Source: Mytilus californianus
Taxonomy: Eukaryota > Mollusca > Bivalvia > Mytilida > Mytilidae
Assembly: GCF_021869535.1 (NCBI RefSeq)
Contig: NW_026262734.1
Span: 106,055,088-106,119,087, forward strand
Direction of reading: 5' to 3'
Length of the DNA stretch: 64,000 nucleotides
A program made the position numbers and the translations under genes. Below are positions 19,451 to 31,319 of this stretch, piece by piece. The notes beneath the pieces are model-generated. The model saw nothing but the letters and a program-made list of their open reading frames with translations. It had not been told where the DNA came from and made no database searches. How positions within the stretch are numbered: the stretch's first letter is position 1; every line of letters begins with the position of its first letter.

Positions 19451-20674
19451 GCGATCACCGTAAGGCTTTCAACAGTGCAAATACAAACAAAACAACATAG
19501 CGACCCTAGTAAGGCTTTCAACAGTGCAAATACAAACAAAACAACATAGCGCCCCCAGTAAGGCTTCCAACAGTGCAAATACAAACAAAATAACATATAG
19601 CGATCACCGTAAGGCTTCCAACAGTGCACATACAAACAAAACAACATAGCGACTCCCGTAGGGCTTTCAACAGTGCAAATACAAACAAAACAACATAGCG
19701 ACCCCCGTAAGGCTTCCAATAGTGCACATACAGACAAAATAACATATAGCGATCACCGTAAGGCTTTCAACAGTGCACATACAAACAAAACAACATAGCG
19801 ACCCCCGTAGGGCTTTCAACAGTGCAAATACAAACAAAACAACATAGCGACCCCCGTAAGGCTTCCAACAGTGCACATACAGACAAAATAACATATAGCG
19901 ATCACCGTAAGGCTTTCAACAGTACACATACAAACAAAACAACATAGCGACCCCCGTAGGGCTTTCAACAGTGCAAATACAAACAAAACAACATAGCGAC
20001 CTCCGTAAGGCTTCCAACAGTGCACATACAGACAAAATAACATATAGCGATCACCGTAAGGCTTTCAACAGTGCACATACAAACAAAACAACATAGCGAC
20101 CCCCGTAAGGCTTCCAACAGTGCACATACAAACAAAACAACATAGCGACCCCCGTAGGGCTTTCAACAGTGCACATACAAACAAAACAATATAGCGACCC
20201 CCGTAGGGTTTCCAACAGTGCACATACAAACAAAACAACATAGCGACCCCCGTAAGGCTTCCAACAGTGCAAATACAAACAAAATAACATATAGCGATCA
20301 CCGTAAGGCTTTCAACAGTGCACATACAAACAAAACAACATAGCGACCCCCGTAAGGCGTTCAACAGTGCACATACAGACAAACTAACATATAGCGATCA
20401 TCGTAAGGCTCTCAACAGTGCACATACAGACAAAAATAACATAGCGATCACCTAAGGCTTCCAACAGTGCACATACAGACAAAATAACATATAGCGATCA
20501 CCGTAAGGCTTTCAACAGTGCACATACAGACAAAATAACATAGCGATCACCGAAAGGCTTTCAACAGTGCACATACAGACAAAATAACAAAGAGATCACC
20601 GTAAGGTTTTCAACAGTGCACATACAGGCAAAATAACATAGAGTTCAGCGTACGGCTTTCAACTGTGCACATAC
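19451..20674. repeat. ~50-bp minisatellite, about 25 copies, with 149-bp trimer order
   Basis: Units of 49-51 bp such as GCGACCCCCGTAAGGCTTCC then AACAGTGCACATACA and (A/G)ACAAAACAACATA. Three consecutive unit types repeat every 149 bp (19518, 19667, 19816). The last units (20400-20674) are more diverged. The core CACCGTAAGGCTTTCAACAG resembles the reverse complement of the AAGGCCGTACGGTGACC part of family A, which suggests that origin. The 75-105 aa frames on the minus strand are by-products. Confidence 0.95.
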
Positions 20675-20860
20675 ATGGTGTGCATGCAGTGGCTTCGATT
20701 CGACCTAACACTAGAAAACTGGTATTTGCAGCTACTCCGCTAAGCACGCCGCATTCAGAAGTAAGGATAAAGACTGGTCGAATCGGAGTCAGAATAATAT
20801 ATCCGAGTTGGGAGACATGCGTAACTGTCAATTATGAAGGGGTCTGGATAGGGGTCCCTT
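20675..20860. other. Unclassified, likely repeat-derived
   Basis: Less AT-rich segment with TACTCCGCTAAGCACGCCG, TTCAGAAGTAAGGATAAAGA and CGAATCGGAGTCAGAATAAT. It has open short frames but no recognised domain. It probably belongs to a dispersed family, though no second copy is in the window. Confidence 0.35.
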
Positions 20861-21015
20861 ATTTTTATTCTTTAATTGTTTAGACCATTTTTCTCTATTC
20901 TTTATTTGTTTTGTCTGTTATTCACTAGTCTTGGTTATTTTTGCTTCTTTTTCTCTATTCTTTATTTTGTTAGCCCTTTATTCTGCAATTCGTCAATTAT
21001 TCTCTTTTCTGTAGT
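20861..21015 (+). repeat. Decayed ATTCTCTATTCTTTATATTTT repeat, copy C
   Basis: TTTTCTCTATTCTTTATTTG, TTTTTCTCTATTCTTTATTT and TTATTCTCTTTTCTGTAG in loose tandem. It is preceded by GGGGTCTGGATAGGGGTCCC, like the GGTCTGGATGAGG lead at 27600 and the GGTCTAGATGAGG lead at 31975. Confidence 0.6.
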
Positions 21016-21480
21016 CCCAATTTAAGGCTTTGCTCATTGTAAAACAGGAATCATATTCATACATTCAATTTTAGCAGTGTTGGTTGTTATAAAAAAAATA
21101 GGCGCAAGATATGAGAATTTGGCAATTAGGATTCCTCTGACGCAAGGTTTATTTTACTTGATCGAAACCAAATGCTGATCATTTATAGAGAATTGTTCAT
21201 ACTTCGTTTCTATTGCCTAGTCTGGTCAATGTTGACCTAGAGTTTTCAATCTGAATGATGTCGCATCAATACCGCCATGATTGCCACCAACCAACATTTA
21301 TTGACGATAATATATAGAGATTCTTCTAATCACAACTCCCCAAAAGTTTCAATTTGAATATATTGCCTTGCAGTTTCATATATGCAAATTGGACAGTCAA
21401 AATCAGGCATTGCTCTGATTCCTCTAATGGCAATGTTTTTCATTAGAACAAAAGGTAAAGAATTTTAAGAGAAGAAGACA
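21016..21480. other. Probable old dispersed repeat, no gene seen
   Basis: Parts (TGAGAATTTGGCAATTAGG, ATATTGCCTTGCAGTTTCA) recur approximately at 22170 and 22710, so this is repeat-derived. No coding signal. Confidence 0.4.
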
Positions 21481-21738
21481 GTGGTTGTCGTTTGTTGATG
21501 TGGTTCATAAGTGTTTCTCGTTTCTCGTTTTTTATATAGATTAGACCGTTGGTTTTCCTGTTTGAATTGTTTAACACTAGTCATTTTTTTGGGGCCCTTT
21601 ATAGCTTGCTGTTCGGTGCGAGCCAAGGCTCCGTGTTGAATGCCGTACTTTGACCTATAATGGTTTGCTTTTACAAATTTTGACTTGGATGGATAGTTGT
21701 CTCATTGGCACTCATACCACATCTTCTTATATCTATAT
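21481..21738 (+). mobile_element. SINE-like family A, copy 3
   Basis: Nearly complete copy of the second subtype: GTGGTTGTCGTTTGTTGATG, TTCGGTGCGAGCCAAGGCTC, CCGTACTTTGACC, ACTTGGATGGATAGTTGTC, CATACCACATCTTC. Confidence 0.75.
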
Positions 21739-21943
21739 ATGATTTATTCGGAATTCAAATATATGCTAACGATTGAAATAAATTCATAAAACACATTTTA
21801 AAGCTAACAAGTTGTTATTGTTGGCATTTGTTTTTGTATAGACCGATGGAAGTAGGTTCCTAGTACTAAGTATTGAAGACTTGATCACTTTGATAGGCCA
21901 CTAGTCTAAATACCACATGTTAAGATAGTCGGTAAGATAAATT

Positions 21944-22120
21944 GGTTACACAGTGTGCCAGTGACCTAATACGATATATATGGGGTCAGTCAATTCCATA
22001 TGGGGATTCGAGCTTTGCTCTCCCCCCATAGGGAGTTTACTGACCCCATTCGCTCTACCCCCATATGGAATTTATTGACCGCATATATATCGTATTAGGT
22101 CACTAGCACACTATGTAACT
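21944..22120. mobile_element. 177-bp foldback MITE
   Basis: The ends pair GTTACACAGTGTGCCAGTGA with the reverse complement of TCACTAGCACACTATGTAAC. Matching continues through CCTAATACGATATATATG and TCAATTCCATATGGGG. A short loop (CGAGCTTTGCTC) separates secondary repeats GGGGTCAG / CTGACCCC. Confidence 0.8.
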
Positions 22121-22980
22121 AATAATATCCTACATTCAAATATTGCCTTTTAGGTAGACAGGAGAAACGGTATGAAAATTTGCCAATTAGAATCAAATAT
22201 TGATTTTCAAACAAAATAGAGGTTATTTGTAGAAGAGGGACGACAGATTCCAGAGGGACAGTCAAACTCATAGATCGAAAACAAACTGACAACGCCATGG
22301 CCAAAAATCAAAAGACAAACAGACAAATAATAGTACAGATGACACAACATAGATTACCTTAGCAAAACCTTTAGGAATTTTGGGTCCTCAATGCTATTCA
22401 GCATTGTACTCTATTTGGGCATTTAACTTTTTCGATTCGAATGTCACTGATAAGTCTATTGTAGTCGAAACGCGCGTTTGGTGTAAAAAAAAAAATAAGC
22501 CTGGTATCTATGAGGAGTTTATTCGTAAATTTTTCCTGCAAGTTTAGTTGAAATTGAAGCAGTAGTTTCATACGAGAAAAATAACCTGAGCATTGAAGAT
22601 TAAAATGTGCTTTCCTTTATTGTTTCAATGGAAACTGTGCATAACCCATGCATGCAGCCATATAAAAAATAAGGATCGTTTGTAATTACGTTTCCATTTA
22701 CATTATAATATTTTGCCTTGTAGTTTCAGAGAAGCAAACTTTTGGAATTGACAAATCAAAAATGAAAATTTGCTTCTTGCGACCATATTTTCATCCGATC
22801 AGAACCGAATGACATTTTGTTTAAAGACCTCTGTCAAATTTAGTAGCATAAGCTACGAAGTTTCAGAGCAGATGATGAAAATTTATATTTACAAACGATG
22901 GACGGACGAACAACGGATGACTTACGGACGGATCAAAGTGATGACTTCAGCTACCTTGGTCCTATGGCCTAGTTGAGCTA
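22121..22980. other. Repeat fragments, no gene seen
   Basis: 22250-22300 (CAGTCAAACTCATAGATCG, GACAACGCCATGG) and 22440-22480 (GTCGAAACGCGCGTTTG) are scraps of dispersed families. 22700-22980 ends in a GGACGGACGAACAACGG run and GCCTAGTTGAGCTAAAA, like the end of the element at 46604-47936. No gene is supported. Confidence 0.45.
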
Positions 22981-23394
22981 AAATAGACAGGAAATTGTAT
23001 GATCATTTTAGCCTTTGGTAAGTGATTTCATACGAACTTCTACAATCTTCTGAAATATAAACGTCTTATCGATTGTCCTGTCATCAAAATTAAATATCCA
23101 CTGCCATTTATGCCTAGAATTCTTTTGAAAGAAATCAGAAAATCTTGCGTAATTTAGTTTTTTTATGTGGTTTCAGCTGTTATGAAATTCCCTATGTTTT
23201 TCATTATATATTCCTTTTATTTTTGTTTACTTCGGAAACCTTACTTTCGGATAAAAAGCGTTCCGAAACACTACATAAAATATTATATACATCGAATACA
23301 CAGAATTCGTTAAGTTTGATTTCAATTTCAATAAGCAGAAATTCATCCGCTGATTAATAAGAAAATGGACGACCTTGCTGCAGCCACATTCTTT
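22981..23394. other. No gene seen
   Basis: AT-rich spacer with chance frames only. Confidence 0.5.
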
Positions 23395-23680
23395 ATGTGC
23401 CTGTTCCAAGTCGGAAGCACGTAGTTCAGTGGTTGTCGTAGGCTCATGTCTGTCATATTTGTTTTTCGTAAATTATTGTGTTTGAAATTAGGCTGTTAGT
23501 TTTCTCAATTGAGTTGTTTCATATTTTTCATTTCAGGGCCTTTTATAGCCGACTATGCGGTATGGGTTTTTCTCATTGTTGAAGGCCGTACGGTTGCCTA
23601 TAATTGCTAACATCAACTTCCGTTGAACTTTGGTGGATAGTTGTATCATTGGCAATCATACCTCATCTCCTTATTTTTAT
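23395..23680 (+). mobile_element. SINE-like family A, copy 4
   Basis: Near full length, first subtype: GTTCCAAGTCGGAAGCACG, TTCAGTGGTTGTCG, GCGGTATGGGTTTTTCTC, AAGGCCGTACGG, CATACCTCATCTCC. Confidence 0.7.
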
Positions 23681-23799
23681 ACATAACGGAAATATACAAT
23701 GATAATGGACGGATAATGATAAGCAAAATCGGAAATTCGTTTTGCCAGACTTCATTTGTATTCGGTTGATTGTGTACCTTTATCGTCCTATAAGTAGCG

Positions 23800-24060
23800 G
23801 TAAAGTAGATATGTTGTATTCTGTGTACTGTTGTCATGGTTGTTGTCTTTTCGTTTTTTGCCTTGGTGTTGTCAGTTTGTTTTCGACTTCTGAATTTGAT
23901 TATTCCTTTGGTATCTCGCCTCTCTCTTGGATATTGTTTGCATTGTGTCAATTTTGTTCAGTTCACAGAACAAACAATATTATATCTTAGGCACTAAGAA
24001 TTTGGGTGGTCTATAAAATAATAGGATCCGAATGTTGGTCATACTGCAGTACAGTATTCA
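23800..24060 (+). repeat. Two dispersed-repeat fragments (families D and G)
   Basis: 23860-23935 (TTGCCTTGGTGTTGTCAGTT, CGACTTCTGAATTTGATTA, TCGCCTCTCTCTT) recurs at 57255-57335 and 58930-58995. 23990-24050 (GGCACTAAGAATTTGGGTG, GTTGGTCATACTGC) recurs at 39050-39105. Confidence 0.55.
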
Positions 24061-24141
24061 CAATCGGCAAACCTCGGGTGACTCTGCTTCTCTCCATCTG
24101 GAGGTACGGAATCAGCCGATTTGTGACGAATGACAGTATTC

Positions 24142-25320
24142 CATTATTAGGTCTGTCCACTTTTCCGTGGAAAGACCTTTTGCTTTTGTTCTGATTATTA
24201 TTTTTTTTCTTCCACCTAAATTTGTTTCCTTCGCTGTTTGGTTATTTCGCAAGGTGTCGCTTAGTTATTTGGTATATGATATCGAACAATTAATACGCTT
24301 TTGAAACTGACACCGCTTAACCGAATACTTTTCCATGTAAGAGTAATCTCCCGGAACTCTATTTTTCTTGTTATTTCTAACACTTCGCAACTGTATAAGA
24401 AACCGACAAATTTATTTTACCAAATTGCTCGTTATATCCTAAGGATGTTTTGATTAATTATTACCGAAGCAGTATAGAGATTCTATATGAGAGTTATTGC
24501 CCCCTATGCATTTGGTATAAGTGATATGCATTTGTAACTGGTAAACCATAAGTGATACAGACCTAGGGTCTTTTGATTTGAGGTCCTTGGACAAAAAAAA
24601 GAAAGAAAATAAGGTCAAGGTTATATTCTATATTTTATTTTTGGCTTATTTTCACTTCTTTTCAAAAACTGTATAAGATATCGACAAATTATTTTTTACT
24701 AAATTGTTAGTTGCGACATGTCGTAACACGTAAATTTTGGTTGCAAGAGTACGTTGACTTTAAATGGGAGTTTTTTCCCTTTTTATATTTAAAATTACAT
24801 GTATGTAGCTATAACTAATTAACCAAATATAATAAAGACCTAGGGTCTTTTAATTTGAGGTCCTTGGTTTATGACCTTGAAATTGAGGTCAAGGTCAAAG
24901 TTGAATTCGACGTTCTAGATTTTGACCTTTGCTTTAACTTCATATTTATACATGATAAAGCCATGGGACTTTTTACACAAGGTTTTAAGCCATATGACCT
25001 GGAAAATTCCAACCGGAAATGACCTTGTGTAAACAGAAAGTAGCTATTTTTTGTACTTATTTAATGTGAAAGTAAAAAAGTAAATAGAACAATATATTTT
25101 TGGAATCAGTGTCAAGTAAACTATCAAATAATACCGCAAGTGACATTTTTTCACACCAGAAGTAACAAATTATATTCCTTATTTCAAACAAACGTGTATA
25201 GAAACCATATATTTTTTTAAATCAGCATACAATAAGCTATCATTTGACACTGGAAATTACATTTTAAACTGGATTTTAATATTTTCGTATCAAAAGATAT
25301 CGTTTCAGGTGGGAAGACCT
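24142..25320 (+). mobile_element. Hairpin-ended 1.2-kb element F, forward copy
   Basis: It starts with a hairpin (GGTCTGTCCACTTTTCC / GTGGAAAGACC) and ends at GGTGGGAAGACC. The body contains AGACCTAGGGTCTTTTGATT, GAGGTCCTTGG, AAGGTCAAGG, AACCGGAAATGACC and CTTCCGGT-like modules. Two reversed copies lie at 54571-55700 and 55713-56620, and fragments at 27655-27870 and 29930-30370. No ORF of transposase size; the family looks non-autonomous. Confidence 0.6.
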
Positions 25321-25936
25321 TGGTTTTTTATTGTCACTTGTTTTGCAAATGATAGTATTTCTGCAGAATATTGGAAAGAAGGTTTTCTCGATATAGCATG
25401 ATAAAAAAGTTCTCATATAACATTAAATCCCAGTCACAATACCTCAACGGAATTCGTTTTTTCTTCTTAATCATAGGAATATATCATGATTGTAGGCGCT
25501 AATTGTACTGGCTCAGAACTAACAGTTATGATTTTTTTTATTTTGTTGTATTAATACATTTTAGACTTTGAGCGATACATGGTGACGAAAAAAAGTCCAC
25601 TTTCAAAACGTTACGAATACAGTTATTTCGAGATGTTTTCTGAATAGTTGCATCTATATCACACAGGGCACACACACATACATTTGTTCGTTCACGTCGT
25701 AAACGCCGAACGGTTGTCTCGGAATTTGTGAACAAAATATTTTAATGGACTGTTATAAACCTGCATATGCATGTATTATTTGCTTCTAGATTCAGCACAG
25801 CCAAATGTTTGGTTGTAAACAAAAAAGAAATAAAAAAATCAAACTACTCAGGTTGAACTCCCGTAAATTAAATGCAAAAGTAACCTGATCAAGCTGTTTA
25901 ACCTAACATGCCTAAGCAGCATTGATATTGCAATCC
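25321..25936. other. No gene seen
   Basis: AT-rich spacer with chance frames; nothing supported. Confidence 0.5.
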
Positions 25937-25952
25937 CCCCCCTCCCCCCAAA

Positions 25953-25983
<31 letters not shown>

Positions 25984-26010
25984 AAAAAAAACAACACACA
26001 CACACACACA
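25937..26010. repeat. Compound simple repeat (C)n(A)n(CA)n
   Basis: C-rich run, then long A runs with single C interruptions, then about ten CA dinucleotides ending at 26010. Confidence 0.9.
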
Positions 26011-26880
26011 AACGGAAGGCGTGTTTGTTGCATTTGAAGTATTTTATGTTGACAATTAAGTTTTTTTAATTGTTTAATGTTTGGTTTGAATTCGTATTCG
26101 GTTTACCATTTTTTTTTATTACAAATTAAATTTCTAAAAATGGTTTAATAAACTATTCAAACCACACGAGGAGGTTCGAGGAGTTTAAGAAAGTGGTTCA
26201 AGGTTTCAAGGAACCAGTTTCGGTTTCGAATTAGTGTGAATCACCTGATTGTGTATTGTTTGATGAACTTGGTAGAACTATGATCAAGAGTAGAACAAAC
26301 GCTTTTTGGAAAAAAATTGTATGTACTAAACAAGAATGTACCTTTTTGAAAATGAAAGAAACAATTTTACACAATACATTGAAGTCTTTTAGAAACCATA
26401 CACTCTAAAATCTTATAAATTATTCAATAATGAAAACTTTGCCGTAAAAGCTAGAATAGCCAAACAAACGAGGCATTTTATTGAGACATAATATAGTTGT
26501 TGAATCCCTCGCGATTGTTGTTAGCCAATAAAATGAAACATAGATGTAATGTTATCATGATACTATAAGCTATGTTGTTGATTACTGTTAATGATGGACT
26601 TTTGTTTGAATGTATAGATTCATTTATTGTATTGGCAATTGTAGCGCGAGGTACAACTACGTAGCCAAATTCCATACAAGTATATTCTAAAACTCCTCTA
26701 AATGATTGATGATTGTAAATACCAAATTTGAGAATTCTTAACTTAGTGTCAATGCATGTTTCAAATAGCAAGTATACGTGTACTATTTGATAATTTTAAT
26801 ATTAAAGTCTTAAGGAAAACCTCCAAATAAAACAAACGTCACAATTGCTTATTTCTTTGCTTTTGAATCGACTTAGTGAT
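26011..26880. other. No supported gene
   Basis: AT-rich. A 97-codon minus-strand frame (26478-26771) exists but has no domain, no splice context and low-complexity codon use. GTTCGAGGAGTTTAAG-like purine repeats lie at 26165-26235. Confidence 0.45.
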
Positions 26881-27049
26881 TTCATTTTTTAGATAGTGCA
26901 ATTTGATGTTATAGTCTACTAATTTAAGGTCGAGTAAATGCAGACAGTATGCAAACATGTTAAATATGATACTAACTCCGACGAATTCACGGACAGTGGA
27001 CTAGTAAAATGATAGAAATATAGCAAAACATTGACAGCTTTTTAGTTGA

Positions 27050-27202
27050 AACAGAACAGAGAAAATAAATCTGTAATTTTAAATCAACCGAGATACATAA
27101 ATCCGTTATCTCGGTATGAAGTACGTATTGGTCACGTAAAAAATACACCTACAACCCTGACGACTGATATATATAAGTGGATAGACGTGTTCTTGATCTC
27201 AG
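27050..27202 (+). promoter_or_regulatory. Promoter and first non-coding exon of B-box gene copy 1
   Basis: This block aligns with those before copies 3 and 4. Shared features: GAAACAGAACAGAGAA, GGTCACGT (27130-27137, an E-box core that here lacks the final G) and GATCTCAG followed by donor GTAAAG at 27203. Only this copy has a strong TATA (GATATATATAAGTGG, about 27165-27179). Downstream, the intron sequence AACACTTGCAATGACAT is shared too. The intron to the ATG is 6.55 kb because it is filled with repeats. Confidence 0.6.
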
Positions 27203-27529
27203 GTAAAGCTATGTATTGAACACTTGCAATGACATTCATGGCATGACATTGGTTCATTTGTAGTAAATTGAAACAAATCATGAGTTTTCAATATTAGATT
27301 AAGTGCCAATCAAAAGATCAAAGATTGCTAAATTCTACTTTCGTTTTTTGTTCGGCAGACACATGATGCATATGCATTTGATGATCATAAATACTTATAT
27401 AGTCAATCACTGTTTCTATTTGTTTCCTGATATTTAAATATCATTTATTTAGCGATTGGCTATTTTTTTTATATTTATTTACAGTCTCCGACAGAGCATT
27501 TCCAAAAAAACGGAGGAATAACAAAAAAT

Positions 27530-27625
27530 GAAAATATCAGCATGAAAACGTTAAAAACAAAAACAGAATGCGAAGTCCTGTATTATATGATCTAATAGAA
27601 GGGTCTGGATGAGAGGTTCTTCATC
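27530..27625. repeat. Dispersed fragment leading to the ATTCTCTATTC family
   Basis: AAAACAGAATGCGAAGTCCTG and GAAGGGTCTGGATGAGAGGTTC match 31925-31995 closely (AAAACAGAATGCGAAGTCATG, GAAGGTCTAGATGAGGGTTC). Confidence 0.55.
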
Positions 27626-27654
27626 TCTTAATTATCGATTTGTAGGCAATTATT

Positions 27655-27870
27655 TTCATTTTCATTTCTGACCTACCTATAGGAACACATTGGAATTCCC
27701 CAAAAATGAACAATGTCCGGTGTCATATGATAGCTTACATTACACTATTCTAAACTATATGGTTTCTATGTACTTTTGCTTACGAGGATGATAATTTGCT
27801 ACTTCCGGTTTACACAATGTCACTTTCGATGTCGTATGATTTGTTACGTAATTATCATTCCAAAAATATA
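27655..27870 (-). mobile_element. Element F fragment
   Basis: GTCATATGATAGCTTACATT, ATATGGTTTCTATGTAC and GCTACTTCCGGTTTACACA recur in the two reversed F copies at 54-56 kb. Confidence 0.55.
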
Positions 27871-28112
27871 TATACTTTCTTAATACCGTTGCATGAAATA
27901 AGATTATTTTCTTCGGAAAATGCATGTACCAAGTCATCAATATGACAGTTGTTTTCCATTCGTTTTGTTGGTTGATAAAGTCCAACGTTCGATTTTGTCT
28001 GTTTTTATTGATTTCCCCATTTTGAAATTACCTTGGAGTTCGATATTTTTGTTGCGTGAAACCCTCACTAAAGGAAACAAAAGCAATAATTATAATAAAT
28101 GACAACGCGATG

Positions 28113-28303
28113 AAATCAGGTAGTTAGTTTTCACATTTAAATTTTTTTACATTGTCATTTTGGGGCCTTTTATAGCTTACTATGCGGTATGGGTTTTGCT
28201 CATTGTTGAAGGCCGTACGATGACATATAGCTGTTAACTTCTACGTCACTTGGCCACTAGTGGAGAGTTGTCTCATTGGCAAACATACCACATCTTTCTT
28301 TTT
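28113..28303 (+). mobile_element. SINE-like family A, copy 5 (5' truncated)
   Basis: From CAGGTAGTTAGTTTTCAC through GCGGTATGGGTTTTGCTC, AAGGCCGTACGATGAC and ACTTCTACGTCACTTGGCC to CATACCACATCTTTC. Confidence 0.7.
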
Positions 28304-29615
28304 CATTTAAATAAACCATACTTAATCTTATTTAAAAATACAAGTTAACCCTGGAAATTACGACGCAATTTAAAGGCGTCTTTTATGTGTGTTAAATGCA
28401 GAAATTACATGTCACATCGAAACAGCTCATAAATGAATATGCGTTTGATTCCTTAGAATTATTCTAAAGATGTGAAAAGATTTACAGACACTGAGTGATT
28501 TTCTTTGGAGTTGAGGCGATAACTCTCTATTTATTTAAAAGGTTAATGAAATAAAACAAATTGAGGTTTGATATCATCCTCGATGTTTGCCATTGAAAAC
28601 TATTATAAATTACTACCGGTATGTGGTTTCCAAAGACTTATAATAAAAGGAAGATGAGTATTATCTATCAACGATTCTTTTATAAAATTAGAGATGCGTA
28701 TGTTAATTTTTTTAGGAAAATGTGTGAGTTTTCCAAAGGGCATGTGTGTCGACTTCCCTCTCCAAAACATAGTTATAAATGGCAAAAAATTATTTTCTTA
28801 AAATCAGTATCCGTATAAAACGAACATGCGATTGCAAAAACGGGATTTTTATATTGCGTACTGGACATGAGCTATACAGAATTGGCACAGTTATTCCTGC
28901 TTCCCTCTGTCTGTCACAAAATCGTATAAAAGAGCAAATCAACAACTTCATTATATTTTGACTAATTTACAAAAGGACAAGTTATGAAATGATAAAGTGA
29001 GAAATGTTTGAACAAACTGATTTAAGTACATAGTTGAGGTTTCAAATTGTTTCTACTCTAAACGTCTGTTTTTTTTTATTTTGTTGCCTGGGGTATAAAT
29101 AAATTGAGATCAAGGATAAAAATCATATTTCGAATATGATAACCAATGACCAAACCATATAAACCAGTGTAATTGATTTTCCAAAACGGTCTTAGTTCGG
29201 AATTAACAAATACCAATATAGCTTAGGGTTTTGAACTATTTTCAAACTGGCTTCAAACAAATAATCATGATTCATTTCATAAACTTCTTCAAAACAAAGA
29301 CTGTTTTCACATTTACATTTCGACTTTAGCCAGGAAGTTACCTCTTATTTCCAAAATAGCACCTCATAATGGAACAAACAGTGGTTGCCTCTTATTTAGC
29401 ATGTTGTACAATCTAATTTACATATATAGAGATATGGTTTCGTTATCTTCATATGCTTATATGTACGAGCACGCGGGTTAAGATAGATCTGAATTTTAAT
29501 CAGACTGCATGTTGTAATGTTATCTATCGGAAGAGAGAGGGATGGGAGAGAAAGAAGTTATTTTTTTAACAAGAAAATTATACCCCACATTAAGCAGCAG
29601 CTTCATAAAGAATCC
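28304..29615. other. No gene seen
   Basis: 1.3 kb of AT-rich intron sequence with chance frames of 60-65 codons on both strands; no recognised feature. Confidence 0.45.
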
Positions 29616-29790
29616 ATATAGATATAGGAAGATGTGGTATGAGTGCCAATGAGACAACTCTCCATCCAAGTAACAATTTATAAAAGTAAACCATTATAGG
29701 TCAAGGTACGGCCTTCAACACGGAGCATTGTCTCACGCCGAACAGCAAGCTATAAAGGGTCCATGTCAGTTTTTCTACATTTCATTTTTT
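29616..29790 (-). mobile_element. SINE-like family A, copy 6
   Basis: Reverse orientation, second subtype: GATGTGGTATGAGTGCC, GACAACTCTCCATCCAAG, GGTACGGCCTTCAACACGG, AACAGCAAGCTATAAAGGG. Confidence 0.7.
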
Positions 29791-29929
29791 AAAAAAAGAG
29801 GTAAAATCATGCTTCTTTATGTATCAATTATCTGATCGTTCATGCCAAACAGGCATTAAGGTTCACGATTACATTTCTTTTTTTTAAAGAAAGCAACTTG
29901 TTATACTTTATTTTATTAACAAGCTACTT

Positions 29930-30370
29930 CTGGTTAAGACCAAGTTGACTTCCTGTTCACCTTTTTCAAGGTCATATATAAAAATGAGGAGATGTGGTAT
30001 GATTCCTAATGAGACAACTTTCCAGCAAAGTTCAAATTAAGTGGATGTAAGCAATTATAGGCAACTGTACGACCTTCAACAATGAGAAAAACCCATACCG
30101 TATAGTCGTCTATAAAAGGCCCGAACATGAAAAAATATGAAACAATTCAATTGGGAAAACTAACGTCCTAATAGGTTTCAACACTGAATGTAGTAAATCT
30201 TTGCATAATGTCCCAAAATATTTACTCTATTTCTTTTTTGCTCTTGTTTTACTCTTTCGATTTTAGGGGAAAAGCAAAGGTCAACATCTAGAACGTCGAT
30301 TTACCTTTTGGCTTGCCTCAATTTCAACGTCAAAGTCAAGGATCAAAAACCAAAAGACCCTATCGTAATT
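29930..30370 (-). mobile_element. Element F fragment interrupted by family A copy 7
   Basis: The F segments (AAGCTACTTCTGGTTAAGAC, TTTTTCAAGGTCATAT and then AAAGGTCAACATCTAGAACG, AAAAGACCCTATCG) are separated by a reverse family A copy at 29977-30178 (GATGTGGTATGATTCC, TACGACCTTCAACAATGAG, CCCATACCGTATAG). This dates that SINE insertion after F. Confidence 0.6.
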
Positions 30371-30786
30371 TCCGTTCTTGCTATGTTTTGTTTAGTTTTA
30401 AAGCAAACAAATACGAGTAAACTCATAAAACTTGTAACCATTCGAGGAATGAGCAAATACGGCCGTCAATTCTAATGTCTGCTCTCTCTCTCAGCATTGG
30501 TAGCGTGAACCGGAGCGTGAATAAATAATGGATAGCATGTAGTAGAAAATAAAACGTTTATTAAACTTCTGGAACAGCTGATATATTTGACAAAATTGCA
30601 TACATGTACACTGTTCTAATAACTATATAATTTACATAAGGGGCAGAGCTACAAAAATAACATTCTTGTATTTTTGTACGGACAACACGGGAATATCTTA
30701 ATTTAGTTCTACAATGCAAATAAATGCGAGAGATGCGGGCTTACAGCTTTTTGCGCTGCTTCTTATCTCTTAACTACGACGCTTAC

Positions 30787-30950
30787 TTATAAAATATACG
30801 GCGAGGCATACGGCCAAATGTGCTGCTTCTTGCCTCTAGGAACCCCCGGGATCCTTTCTGTAGGACAAATGCAAACACAGCAAAGACTGACGAAGTTGAC
30901 CTTGCTCTGGTATTTATTATAATTTTCTGGAAGTACACATTCTAAGAAGG
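30787..30950 (-). CDS. Candidate terminal exon, Cys-containing, unknown
   Basis: On the minus strand a strong acceptor (TTTTTCTTCCTTCTTAG) is followed by a less AT-rich segment of about 165 nt, open in two frames. One reads ECVLPENYNKYQSK, then SLCCVCICPTER and ends WPYASPYIL; the other ends FGRMPRRIFYK. The Cys-cluster frame is suggestive of a small secreted peptide tail. There is no upstream exon that I can identify, and the segment sits inside the intron of another gene on the opposite strand. Function unknown; it may be a relic. Confidence 0.25.
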
Positions 30951-31319
30951 AAGAAAAACATAATGTCAAACGGTGACAGTAAATATAGGAGTCCTCGACT
31001 CAAAGTGTTTATAATAATAAACTATTATGACTAAACCAATCAATATACATTTCAATTCTTCCAGTTAAGAACTCGTAAGTGTACACTTTCGGGTTCACGC
31101 TTAGAATATTGACCCAACGGTTTGAACAACACATGACAAAAGTTGCGCCATATATGACGTTATCGATACAGCTAATAACTTAAAGTAAAACATACTTAAA
31201 ACTAGGAATAACTTTTGATAACTCTCAAAATACAAAAGTAAAAATATTTCATTACTTGGGAATCATCAGTGAACACATTTACAACAGACACAAAGTATCT
31301 AATATGAATGGTTAGGAAG

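Noticed and set aside
19426..20382. Cys-rich minus-strand frames of 75-105 codons
   Set aside because: Generated by the ~50-bp minisatellite; sequences repeat every 149 bp and lie in alternating frames.
26478..26771. 97-aa minus-strand protein
   Set aside because: No domain, no splice or promoter context, and AT-driven composition.
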